From positions 1 through 17,654 of the forward strand of contig JAYRHW010000288.1 in assembly GCA_041907145.1 (NCBI GenBank): a stretch of 17,654 nt of DNA. The letters run 5' to 3'. This stretch comes from JAFLCA01 sp041907145. Its GTDB lineage: Bacteria; Bdellovibrionota_C; UBA2361; JAFLCA01. This document shows positions 1-6,681 of the stretch, piece after piece; position 1 is the first letter of the stretch, and each line of letters opens with the position of its first letter. The notes under the pieces were generated by a model that ran no database searches, was not told the origin of the DNA, and saw only the letters and a program-made list of their open reading frames with translations. Position numbers and translations under genes: made by a program.

Positions 1-577
1 AATTTTTGCCTTCCAGCACTTCAGGCGCCATGTAGTCCATGGTGCCCACCCCTTTTTGCAATTCGGCGAGCGATGATTTGTCGCCGGGGAGCAGCGCCAC
101 GCCGAAATCGGCAAGGCGAATTTCCTTCGGGCTGATGACCAGGATATTGTCGGGCTTGATGTCACGGTGAACGATGCCAGCGCGGTGTATGAATGCTAAC
201 GCCTCGGCAAGCTGGAGAAGAAACAGTTCGGCCTGCACCGGATTGAGTTTTCCTCCGGTCTTGGAGGCATATCGGCGCAAATCGGATTCCGGAGCGTACT
301 CCATCGATAGATAGCAAAGCTCGCCGACTGAGTGAAAGTCATCGAGTCTCACGACATATTTATGCCGCGAGGAAACCATCGCCAGGGCTTCCTTACGAAG
401 CTTTTCGCCACTGGCCTTCTGGTCCTTCTCGTTGAGCAGAACTTTGAGCGCAACTTCACTGGCCGGCGCAACGGCGTGGCGAGCGTGATAGACGACACTG
501 CAAGCACCTCTCCCTACGATGGAGAGAATCTCGTACCTGCCGTCGAATATCTTGCGTTTCTTACCGGCGAGGGCCAT
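1..577 (-). CDS. Serine/threonine protein kinase, N-terminal part (runs off window)
   Basis: Only the first 192 codons are inside the window; the C-terminus lies beyond base 1. The visible part is a Hanks-type kinase domain: Gly-rich loop VGRGACSVVYHA (residues 21-32), ATP-binding Lys45 in EVALKVL, alpha-C Glu63, catalytic loop HRDIKPDN (137-144, Asp139), DFG (157-159) and the activation-segment end GTMDYMAPE (178-186). All key catalytic residues are present, so it should phosphorylate Ser/Thr on proteins. HRD carries the Arg typical of kinases activated by activation-loop phosphorylation. The ATG at 577 lies inside the 3' end of the FHA gene (17-bp overlap), so the two are probably co-transcribed and translationally coupled. 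No strong Shine-Dalgarno precedes this ATG. Any sensor or membrane domain would be in the missing C-terminal part. Confidence 0.95.
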   Translation of the reverse strand, partial: MALAGKKRKIFDGRYEILSIVGRGACSVVYHARHAVAPASEVALKVLLNEKDQKASGEKLRKEALAMVSSRHKYVVRLDDFHSVGELCYLSMEYAPESDLRRYASKTGGKLNPVQAELFLLQLAEALAFIHRAGIVHRDIKPDNILVISPKEIRLADFGVALLPGDKSSLAELQKGVGTMDYMAPEVLEGKN

Positions 578-938
578 CGATCAAACACACCTGCAAGCGG
601 GTTTTCTCTCCGATCCGGAGCCAGTCGCCGTGCTCGAGCTCTGTCGGGCCGTGCACTTCGCTCTCTTTGCCGGAGTTACCCTTGGTTATATACGTTCCAA
701 AATCCGAAAAAATGTCTTGTACCATTACTTTGTGGCGAGTTGAAGCGCTCAGGGCTACGTGTGGAGAGGAAATGCTGTCGTCCTGCACCGTGATTACGCG
801 CTTATCCTTGCCCGTTTCTGAGGAAAGAAGCGATCGTCCTGCGCGGATTTCGAATGATTTTCCCCGGGCATCCATTTCAAAGGATACCAACCAGCCGACT
901 AGCCTGTTCTCGCGTTGCGAAGTGCCTTTCTCTGCCAT
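561..938 (-). CDS. FHA (forkhead-associated) domain protein
   Basis: A 125-residue protein that is essentially one FHA domain, which binds phosphothreonine peptides. Motifs in order: GRS (34-36), SISSPH (55-60, matching the family S-x-x-H with Ser57 and His60), and DFGTYIT (79-85) in place of the usual NGT strand-turn. There is no signal peptide or membrane segment, so it is cytoplasmic. The ATG at 938 is preferred over the in-frame TTG at 953 because GGAG lies 9 bases before the ATG and would fall inside the coding region of the longer form. The downstream kinase start overlaps its last codons. The likely role is a phospho-reader adaptor or substrate for the adjacent kinase; that partnership is inferred from overlap and family biology. 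Confidence 0.9.
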   Translation of the reverse strand: MAEKGTSQRENRLVGWLVSFEMDARGKSFEIRAGRSLLSSETGKDKRVITVQDDSISSPHVALSASTRHKVMVQDIFSDFGTYITKGNSGKESEVHGPTELEHGDWLRIGEKTRLQVCLIDGPRR

Positions 939-1274
939 AACTAAATTCTCCAATCAGCCTAAAACCTATCAGTGCTAAAATCCAATCAACGCAGGGCAGC
1001 CCTCAAAGCCGCCGTATGAGGCGAGAGCCTCCATCCTAGGAGGTGGTAGTGATGCTACAACGTGGAGTGAGGAGTAGAGGTGTTTCTCAGTGCAGCTGCT
1101 CGAAGCGAATATCGAGGAGTTATTCAAGGAAGAGATCATCACAAAAGCCTCTACAGCTATGAACCACGTGCTCTGACCCACCGTCGCACTGGTAAATCCC
1201 TTTACCTTGGCCGCTGAGTTTCGCCGGATTCAGCCGACCAAACTCAGAGGAACGTCAGAGAACATCGAAGTTAG

Positions 1275-1298
1275 TTTTACGCAGCAAACTGCGTAAAA
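1275..1298. repeat. Perfect 10-bp inverted repeat, 4-base spacer
   Basis: TTTTACGCAG (1275-1284), CAAA, then CTGCGTAAAA (1289-1298): a perfect dyad in the AT-rich stretch upstream of tRNA-Arg. No T-run follows on either strand, so a classical intrinsic terminator is unlikely. It could be an operator for a dimeric regulator or a processing stem. It sits about 20 bases before an extended -10-like site, a position where a bound repressor would block transcription. Confidence 0.6.
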
Positions 1299-1313
1299 TA
1301 TTGTTCTAACTCC

Positions 1314-1322
1314 TGTTATACT
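1314..1322 (+). promoter_or_regulatory. Possible extended -10 promoter element
   Basis: TGTTATACT matches TGnTATAAT at all but one position of the hexamer (TATACT). No good -35 lies 16-18 bases upstream, where the inverted repeat sits. It points toward tRNA-Arg, about 190 bases away. It is only a candidate; the distance to the tRNA is long. Confidence 0.3.
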
Positions 1323-1508
1323 CTTATCCGGCTTCTATGTGGCATTGCTCCAGGCTATCCAGGAACAAATATAAGCTTTTAGAATCATAGGAAAATTTCG
1401 TAGATCCACCGGCCGAGGCTACATTGCTAACTTATTAGAATTATTGATCAGCATCTCTGGCTGTCTTTACCTTTCAGCGCCATTAGGCGAAAAACAAGCT
1501 ACGTATAC

Positions 1509-1585
<77 letters not shown>

Positions 1586-1692
1586 GTTCAACTGCGAGCT
1601 GGGCAGTGAGAGCGCTAACTGTCTGCTGCATTGCTGAAACGGGTACCCCACGGTACTAATGCTTGAGCGTGAGTGACGCGCTAAAGAATCTT

Positions 1693-2052
1693 ATGAATAC
1701 ATACGACGGCGTTCTGATTTTGATGTTCGTGGCTGCTGGGTTTCTGGTCACCATGCTGCTACTTGCTTCAGTGCTGGGGCCCAAGAATCGCACGCGCACT
1801 AAGCAGCTTCCATTCGAGTGCGGCTCGGTCTCGGTCGGCAACGTATCCGAACAGCGCTTCAATGTGCGCTTCTATCTAGTCGCCATGCTCTTTATTCTTT
1901 TCGACATCGAAGTAATCTTCATGTATCCCTGGGCAGTAGAGCTTGACTCGCTCGGCGTATTTGGTCTTGTCGAGATGTTCGTGTTTGTCGCAGTACTCGC
2001 CGTCGGCCTTATCTACGTATGGCGGCGGGGCATACTCGACTGGAACAATTAA
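1693..2052 (+). CDS. nuoA: NADH-quinone oxidoreductase subunit A
   Basis: Inner-membrane subunit of respiratory complex I, which transfers electrons from NADH to quinone and pumps protons. It has the NuoA pattern: an N-terminal membrane helix (about residues 6-26), the conserved loop LPFECG, RFNVRFYLVAMLFILFDIEV leading through helix 2 with its conserved acidic residues, MYPWAV, then a third helix and the tail WRRGILDW. The length of 119 residues is normal. The ATG at 1693 is chosen because it leaves the usual short leader before the first helix; in-frame TTG (1663) and GTG (1669) would add 10 or 8 residues, and none has a good ribosome site. NuoA is normally encoded with nuoB and the rest of the nuo operon. 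Here no other nuo gene is nearby; an EEP-family gene follows 56 bases later. Confidence 0.95.
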   Translation: MNTYDGVLILMFVAAGFLVTMLLLASVLGPKNRTRTKQLPFECGSVSVGNVSEQRFNVRFYLVAMLFILFDIEVIFMYPWAVELDSLGVFGLVEMFVFVAVLAVGLIYVWRRGILDWNN

Positions 2053-2108
2053 TTCGGCAGCAATCATAGGCGGCATATTGCCCAACTATCGAACGGAGCG
2101 AGCCGTCA

Positions 2109-3107
2109 ATGTCGTTGACCCTAGTATGCTTGCTATGGATACAGGCTATCCTTTCGTTCTGCAATCTAGGACCGCCCTGGTATTACTTCCAAGAAATTAG
2201 CTCCAATCTGGGGCTCTATTGGCTCGCCTTTCATCTCTTCTCGATTCTCCTAGTACTCGCCGCTGGCAAAAAATCCCGCGTTATAAATCGCGTGTTCTGG
2301 GTGGCCGCATTGACCGCCTTATCCTGGCAGTATATTTCCCCGCTCCTCGAACTGTATGCGGTGACTCCGCCAACTACTCATGGACCGCAGGATTCGCGCC
2401 TGCGCGTACTCTCCGCCAACGTCTATATGCCGAACCAAAATTTCAAGAAATTGCGCGCGATAATTGACGGATATGCCCCTGAAGTCGTCGCTCTCATGGA
2501 AGTCGATAGGATTTGGATTGAGGAGCTCGGGCTCAGGAGCGAATTTCCCTACCACATCGAAATTCCGCGTGATGACTACTTCGGGCTCGCACTCTATTCC
2601 CGCTATCCATTCGTCGGTCAGCCGGAAACGGATGTCGGTGGGCAGCTTCCGCCGATCATCCATGCAACGGTGGAGCTGACCAATCATGCGACCGTCGAAC
2701 TCATGGTGCTGCATACTATTCAGCCGCTATTTCCAGAGAGTTTCTTTGCCAATCGCGTGCTGGTGCGACGGCTTTCCACGCCGCTTCGACACTCGGATAA
2801 CCCTGTCCTGGTGTTAGGGGATTTGAACGCTAACTGGTATTCGGCGCTCTACAAGCGATTCCGAGAGGCGGGAAATCTGGAAGATGCCATGGCAGGATTC
2901 GGGATCTTTCGCACCTGGAATGCCGAGAACCCGCTGTTTCGCTTGACCGTAGATCATCTGCTCTACCGTGGCATGTCGGTCTTGGCCTATGAGCGTGGCC
3001 CGGCCTTTGGTTCCGACCACTTCCCCATTATGGGAGAGTTTTGGGTCCCTTCGCAGGCTCCTCGTTCTTCACGGCTTCCCACAACTCTTGAAGCCGTTCG
3101 GCCGTAA
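2109..3107 (+). CDS. Membrane-anchored endonuclease/exonuclease/phosphatase (EEP) family protein
   Basis: A 332-residue protein with two or three hydrophobic segments in the first 80 residues (about 3-19, 36-52, 62-78), then an EEP domain. Catalytic landmarks: VLSANVY (Asn104), ALMEVD (Glu131), GLALYSRYP (159-167), LHT (His202), LVLGDLNAN (Asp238, Asn240), TVDHLLYR (Asp282, His283) and GSDHFPI (Asp303, His304). This is a complete metal-dependent phosphodiesterase set. The substrate cannot be told from sequence; membrane-anchored relatives of YafD type are candidates, including lipid- or nucleic acid-cleaving members. GGAG lies 10 bases before the ATG. The final 18 or so residues after FPIMGEFWV lie antisense to the mazG 3' end (80-bp convergent overlap) and look like read-through beyond the normal domain end. 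Confidence 0.9.
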   Translation: MSLTLVCLLWIQAILSFCNLGPPWYYFQEISSNLGLYWLAFHLFSILLVLAAGKKSRVINRVFWVAALTALSWQYISPLLELYAVTPPTTHGPQDSRLRVLSANVYMPNQNFKKLRAIIDGYAPEVVALMEVDRIWIEELGLRSEFPYHIEIPRDDYFGLALYSRYPFVGQPETDVGGQLPPIIHATVELTNHATVELMVLHTIQPLFPESFFANRVLVRRLSTPLRHSDNPVLVLGDLNANWYSALYKRFREAGNLEDAMAGFGIFRTWNAENPLFRLTVDHLLYRGMSVLAYERGPAFGSDHFPIMGEFWVPSQAPRSSRLPTTLEAVRP

Positions 3108-3849
3108 GATTGGAGAGATCCTGATTGGCGAGCCGCTCCATTGCCGCGAAGCGCCGGCAAAATTTATCATTGGCCTCGCGCAGCACATCCTCGGCATTCA
3201 TGCCCATCTTTCTTGAAAGCTGAGCGACCGTGAAAAGCATGTCGCCGAGTTCTTCGCGAACGTGGGCGGAGTCTCGCAGCGCCGCGTCGTCGGCCTCGAG
3301 AAACTCGTTAAGCTCCTCGCGCACTTTGTCGCGAACCTCCTGTGCCCTATCCCAGTCGAAGCCCACTCGCGCTACTTTTTCGCCGATGCGATGAGACTGC
3401 TGCAAGGCCGGAAGGGAACGCGGAAGTCCAGACAGAATACTCTTGCCTTGCGCGTCCGATTCCTTCTTTTTCAGACGCTCCCAATTCTCCGTGACTTGCT
3501 GAGCTGACCCCACCTTTGCATCGCCGAAGACGTGCGGGTGGCGGCGGATAAGCTTCTCGCTTATTGAATCAATCACCGAATCTATGGAAAAGGTGCCCGC
3601 GTCGGCTCCCAGCTGGCTGTGCAGCACCACTTGCAAAAGCACGTCGCCGAGTTCTTCGGCGAGCTTGCGATGATCTTTGGAAGACCCGGCTGCGTCGATG
3701 GCGTCGAGCGCCTCATACGCCTCTTCTATCAGGTATGGCTTGAGACTTTCATGGGTCTGCTGCAGATCCCAGGGACATCCCGATTTTGGATCGCGCAAAC
3801 GGGCGATAATCGCGACGAGGCGCTCGAATTTCTCTCCGATATTTGACAT
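3028..3849 (-). CDS. mazG: Nucleoside triphosphate pyrophosphohydrolase MazG
   Basis: A 273-residue two-domain MazG, which hydrolyses (d)NTPs to NMP and pyrophosphate for pool cleaning and ppGpp-linked control. N-domain: GCPWDLQQTH (24-33), metal-binding IEEAYE (41-46) and AEELGD (64-69). C-domain: GFDW (163-166), REELNE (177-182) and REELGD (198-203). Both sets of EExxE and EExxD acidic residues are intact. The tail ...LWEAVKNEEPAKGPKTLP is somewhat extended relative to typical MazG. It starts 16 bases after the stop of the DsbA-like gene on the same strand, so the two probably form an operon. Only a weak AGG precedes the ATG. Its 3' end overlaps the EEP gene convergently. Confidence 0.96.
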   Translation of the reverse strand: MSNIGEKFERLVAIIARLRDPKSGCPWDLQQTHESLKPYLIEEAYEALDAIDAAGSSKDHRKLAEELGDVLLQVVLHSQLGADAGTFSIDSVIDSISEKLIRRHPHVFGDAKVGSAQQVTENWERLKKKESDAQGKSILSGLPRSLPALQQSHRIGEKVARVGFDWDRAQEVRDKVREELNEFLEADDAALRDSAHVREELGDMLFTVAQLSRKMGMNAEDVLREANDKFCRRFAAMERLANQDLSNLTAERLQELWEAVKNEEPAKGPKTLP

Positions 3850-3865
3850 GAGATTTGTAGCCTGA

Positions 3866-4672
3866 TTACTTCAATAGCTGAGCGATGGCCCCTTCGAAGA
3901 CACTATACTCCTGGTCGCCGCGAATAAAAACACCGTCAAATTCCTCGCCCGGTTGAACGGTCTTTCCGATCACAAAAGCCGGGGTGCCGACCACTCCCAT
4001 GCGCTCTCCCTCGGCCATATCGCCTTGGGATTCGAGAGAGGGAATGGGGCCGTCGTCACCAATCGCAACTTTATGTTCGGGGCGCTGCACGCACTGTTCC
4101 ATTTTGGCGATATCCAAGCCGGGAACCTTCTCGACGAGGTCCTGAAATTTTGCTTGGGCTAGAAGTTCCGGCTCCGCGAAGAGATTATCGTGCATCTCCA
4201 TATACTTTCCTTGCTCCTGAGCGCAGGCGGCGATCGCCGACGCTTGCGCCGCCATGGCATGCATCGAAAGGATGTAATCCCGGAAGACTATGCGTACTTT
4301 GCCTGTATCGATGAGCTTCTGCTTGATCTCACGGAAGGTTGTTTTGTGAAACTTCGCGCAGAAGCCGCATTGAAAGTCGAAGAATTCCATGATGGTAATC
4401 GGAGCGGTGGGACTGCCCAAGGCGAAATCATCGCTGCTACTGGTATCTAGGCGTACGGTAACTTTTTGAGTACTGGAGGCGCGTTCGCGCGCCATGTCGA
4501 ATGCCTTACGAATGGTGCTAACGGCTTCCTTAATTTCGGCGATATCCGACTTCATGGCCGCGATGTCAGTCCGTATTTTCGATATTTCCGCAGAGCTTGA
4601 ATCAGCCTGCGCTCGAGTGGAGAAATGGCACAGTAGGAAGAGAGATAGGACGAGCTTAGATTTAAATTTCAT
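3866..4672 (-). CDS. Periplasmic DsbA-like thioredoxin-fold protein with N-terminal coiled coil
   Basis: A 268-residue exported thiol-disulfide oxidoreductase-like protein. The signal peptide is MKFKSKLVLSLFLLCHF, with likely cleavage after RAQA (23). A heptad-like stretch follows at about residues 28-60 (ISKIRTDIAAMKSDIAEIKE), then a DsbA/Thioredoxin_4 domain: MEFFDFQCGFCAKFH with CGFC active site (Cys102, Cys105), VFRDYIL, the helical insert with HDNLFAE, and the cis-Pro loop GVVGTPAFVIGK. Known relatives (BdbD, ScsC) act on periplasmic disulfides; the coiled coil suggests oligomerisation, as in trimeric ScsC, which would favour an isomerase role (inference). The start at 4672 is chosen because it begins a signal peptide; the ORF extends 65 codons upstream, but that extension is not protein-like. 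mazG follows 16 bases later. Confidence 0.9.
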   Translation of the reverse strand: MKFKSKLVLSLFLLCHFSTRAQADSSSAEISKIRTDIAAMKSDIAEIKEAVSTIRKAFDMARERASSTQKVTVRLDTSSSDDFALGSPTAPITIMEFFDFQCGFCAKFHKTTFREIKQKLIDTGKVRIVFRDYILSMHAMAAQASAIAACAQEQGKYMEMHDNLFAEPELLAQAKFQDLVEKVPGLDIAKMEQCVQRPEHKVAIGDDGPIPSLESQGDMAEGERMGVVGTPAFVIGKTVQPGEEFDGVFIRGDQEYSVFEGAIAQLLK

Positions 4673-4808
4673 AAAACCAGTATGAAGCGCAGAGCAAAAC
4701 CACACAAGCAAGCAAAGCGGGAGAGGACTTGTAGAGCATGAAAACCGTGTCGGTCCGACTAGTAACAGAGGTCCTTCTCCCAGGGTCGAACCGACGAATA
4801 CTGCCGAA

Positions 4809-5438
4809 CTAGGCGGACAGCACCAGGCCTTCGGGCGGGGTGACGATAGACTGACGGCAGACGACATCGGATGTTCCGTGTCGCAGCGCCATCGGGTTCT
4901 CCGGGAACACCGACGCCATCATCCATCCTGCGGCCATGGCGACGGGAACCGGCAAGTCGCTCATGCCGACAAGCACGGACTGGCCCTTCTTGGCGCCCTT
5001 CGAACGCTCGGTAAGAGCCAGACACAGCTTGAGCAACGGAGTGTGTTTGGCGGCGACTTTGGGAACTTGTCCGGACCTGAGCATAATCCGAATGAGTGCC
5101 ACGAAGTCCGGATCACCGACGTGATCCCCATGGTCCGCAGGCGCGCTGGGCGAGGCAACCATCAGGTCGTGCCTTAGGCAGAAAGTGCCAAGGAACTGAC
5201 CGATGGTCCCGGCTACGATGGCATCGAAGCCATGCATGGCCGAGGACTGCCGCATGACGAGAACTTCCCGCTGCGCGAGCCGGAGTTGTCCAACCGTCTT
5301 GTTCGTGGAGAACCAGGTGTCGCGAACGACTTCCTCCACGGGAGTCTCGGGCGCGAGACCTCGGGGCGAGATCTCGAAAATCTGCGCTCCTTGGTTGGTG
5401 CTGAGAATCGGAAGGGCCGTTACTGTTACGAGAGACAT
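4809..5438 (-). CDS. Hypothetical protein, no recognised family
   Basis: A 209-residue protein I do not recognise. The start at 5438 is well supported: AAGGA stands 7 bases before ATG (MSLVTVTALPIL). An upstream in-frame ATG at 5492 exists but would bury this ribosome site in coding sequence. It has no signal peptide and no clear transmembrane helix, though LPVPVAMAAGWMMASVF near the C-terminus is hydrophobic. Three cysteines are scattered with no metal-binding spacing. The middle is rich in Asp/His (PADHGDHVGDPDF). Base composition stands out: two sampled 60-base rows inside it are 65% G+C, against 53% and 58% for rows in the DsbA-like and LapA/TPR genes, a hint of separate origin. A large palindrome lies just upstream, and the C39-like gene precedes it on the same strand. 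Confidence 0.7.
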   Translation of the reverse strand: MSLVTVTALPILSTNQGAQIFEISPRGLAPETPVEEVVRDTWFSTNKTVGQLRLAQREVLVMRQSSAMHGFDAIVAGTIGQFLGTFCLRHDLMVASPSAPADHGDHVGDPDFVALIRIMLRSGQVPKVAAKHTPLLKLCLALTERSKGAKKGQSVLVGMSDLPVPVAMAAGWMMASVFPENPMALRHGTSDVVCRQSIVTPPEGLVLSA

Positions 5439-5505
5439 GGCATCATCCTTGTACCTAGAACTCGAAAGGAGCGGACACGCGCCGCATTCCATTCAAATTC
5501 TGTGC

Positions 5506-5552
5506 CGGGTTTTCCCCGCAGCGATGCAGGGCATCAATGCGGGGAAAACCCG
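5506..5552. repeat. 47-base nested palindrome (15-bp arms with an inner 5-bp stem)
   Basis: CGGGTTTTCCCCGCA (5506-5520) is the exact reverse complement of TGCGGGGAAAACCCG (5538-5552). The 17-base spacer itself contains GATGC-AGG-GCATC, so RNA or extruded DNA would form a long two-tier hairpin. No T-run follows on either strand. It lies in the 236-base gap between the C39-like gene and the orphan gene, 68 bases before the latter's start. Possible readings: a REP-type element, a transcript-stabilising or attenuating hairpin, or a protein-binding site. Confidence 0.85.
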
Positions 5553-5585
5553 AGGGATGAGCGATGAACCTTGACTCTACAAAGT

Positions 5586-5602
5586 CCCTCTCTCGGAGAG
5601 GG
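5586..5602 (-). terminator. Hairpin downstream of the C39-like gene, possible weak terminator
   Basis: CCCTCTC-TCG-GAGAGGG forms a perfect 7-bp stem with a 3-base loop, 72 bases past the C39-like stop codon. On the minus strand it is followed by ACTTTGT, which is only a poor U-tract, so termination efficiency is doubtful. It may instead partition the transcript together with the larger palindrome at 5506-5552. Confidence 0.35.
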
Positions 5603-5674
5603 GCGAGGCCCAATTCCGAGAGCAGACTTCATCTCTCTTCTACCGGTGGTGCTTAAGAAGGAACATCAAGGCAG

Positions 5675-6592
5675 CTAGCGATGCCAGCGATCGTACAAGC
5701 TTACCGCCAAACTCCGAATTACTCCAGAAAGGCCGCAAATTCGGTGGAGCACAGGACGGGTAGCCAGAAAATCATCAAATGACTTGTTGAGTTGCGCTGC
5801 TTGCATGGCAGGGTCGTGTTCATCGACGACAAGGTACTGAAGTCCAGGGCCATTTAGATCCAGGCGCTTACGCAGTCCATCGAGTTCAACGGCGATTGCC
5901 CAGCCGTGATAGGGTTCCCGAATCTGGGCAACGCCGGCAAGGTCGTCGATATGATCGACGATGACAAAGTGCTGTCCGAGTTCGCCATTAAGCTGCACGA
6001 CGGTGCTGCCAAACTGATTGACGAGCTTTCGGAGATGGCTGAGAGGTTCGACATCTTGGCGCCATTCGTGTCGTGCCGGAATCATGGACTCGCGCAGGCG
6101 AGTTTCCATGCTGATCCCGTCATCAATATTCTTAAATACCAAGGCGGCAAGATTTGGCGACACCCCTCGGTCGAGCTTAAGCATTTCAGAAATTGCGTAT
6201 CCGGACCCGTGCCATTGAAACTGGGGCAGTAGATGCAATGTACGTCCCGGATCGCGAGGATCTGCGAACGAGCCGTACGAAACGCGCATACTTTGAAGGG
6301 AGGGATTTCCATCGACCAGCCTGTTGCATGACTCTGGGCGCATATAGACAGCGCGAATCTCGGTGTCGAGGAACATTTGGGCGGATGGCGCATGACCTAG
6401 AGGGCCTTGCAGAGAGAGATTACCTTGAGGCCCGCGCGGGAAATGCCGTGAGGTGAGAAAGGCAGTTGCCGGTGGCAGTGATGGCTGGTCAGTCGGTAGA
6501 GCTATTTCTGTCGCGGCAGCGGACCGCTCGGGCAAGGGGCGGGCAGGGCCGCCTTCGTCCGAGCGTATACCGCGCTTATCGTGTTCCGTCAC
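5675..6592 (-). CDS. C39/papain-fold-like protein, probable pseudoenzyme
   Basis: A 305-residue protein starting at GTG (GGGG lies 6 bases upstream). Residues 1-70 are low-complexity and rich in Pro/Arg/Ala. The rest resembles C39-type papain folds: LPQFQWHGSGYAISEML (122-138) matches the Q-x(5)-C-G-x-A-x(3)-ML active-site helix, but Ser130 stands where the catalytic Cys should be. GQHFVIVDHIDD (206-217) gives the catalytic-His strand (His208) and IREPYHGWAI (224-233) matches the IRDPxxG turn, with Glu226 replacing Asp. Only two cysteines exist (89 and 286), neither in the helix. There is no signal peptide or ABC-transporter domain. The family match is by motif order, not by a search. The function is unknown; peptide binding without cleavage, or a serine variant, are options. 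It is followed by the orphan gene. Confidence 0.6.
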   Translation of the reverse strand: MTEHDKRGIRSDEGGPARPLPERSAAATEIALPTDQPSLPPATAFLTSRHFPRGPQGNLSLQGPLGHAPSAQMFLDTEIRAVYMRPESCNRLVDGNPSLQSMRVSYGSFADPRDPGRTLHLLPQFQWHGSGYAISEMLKLDRGVSPNLAALVFKNIDDGISMETRLRESMIPARHEWRQDVEPLSHLRKLVNQFGSTVVQLNGELGQHFVIVDHIDDLAGVAQIREPYHGWAIAVELDGLRKRLDLNGPGLQYLVVDEHDPAMQAAQLNKSFDDFLATRPVLHRICGLSGVIRSLAVSLYDRWHR

Positions 6593-6681
6593 AATGCACC
6601 CCGCTATCTTCCCAAACCCCGCAAAACTACCGGGAGTACCTATGGTTATGCGTCCCTTTTAGCCCGGCAGAACATTGCTTC

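Larger units (their letters stand above)
939..1508. other. Gene-poor intergenic region with short coding-like remnants
   Basis: No convincing gene over about 570 bases. AGGAGG at 1039-1044 stands 8 bases before an ATG at 1052 that opens a 36-codon ORF (1052-1162) rich in Ser/Arg/Lys. The two other forward frames of the same stretch also read open for a short distance: one ends in LLEANIEELFKEEI-like residues and stops near 1176, the other ends near 1213. The stretch may be a decayed gene. From about 1260 the sequence becomes AT-rich and holds an inverted repeat and an extended -10-like site (listed separately). Confidence 0.4.

Noticed and set aside
332..978. Plus-strand ORFs antisense to the kinase and FHA genes
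   Set aside because: Both minus-strand genes have full catalytic or binding motifs; the plus-strand products are low-complexity shadows.
1275..1298. Intrinsic terminator
   Set aside because: No T-run after the stem on either strand and no gene ending just upstream.
4673..4867. 65-codon upstream extension of the DsbA-like gene
   Set aside because: The extension has no domain and would place a normal signal peptide in the middle of the protein.
5439..5492. Earlier ATG (5492) for the orphan gene
   Set aside because: The AAGGA site 7 bases before the ATG at 5438 favours the shorter form.
5506..5552. CRISPR repeat (arms resemble type I-E repeat half-sites)
   Set aside because: Only one unit is present, with no spacers, no further repeats and no cas genes.
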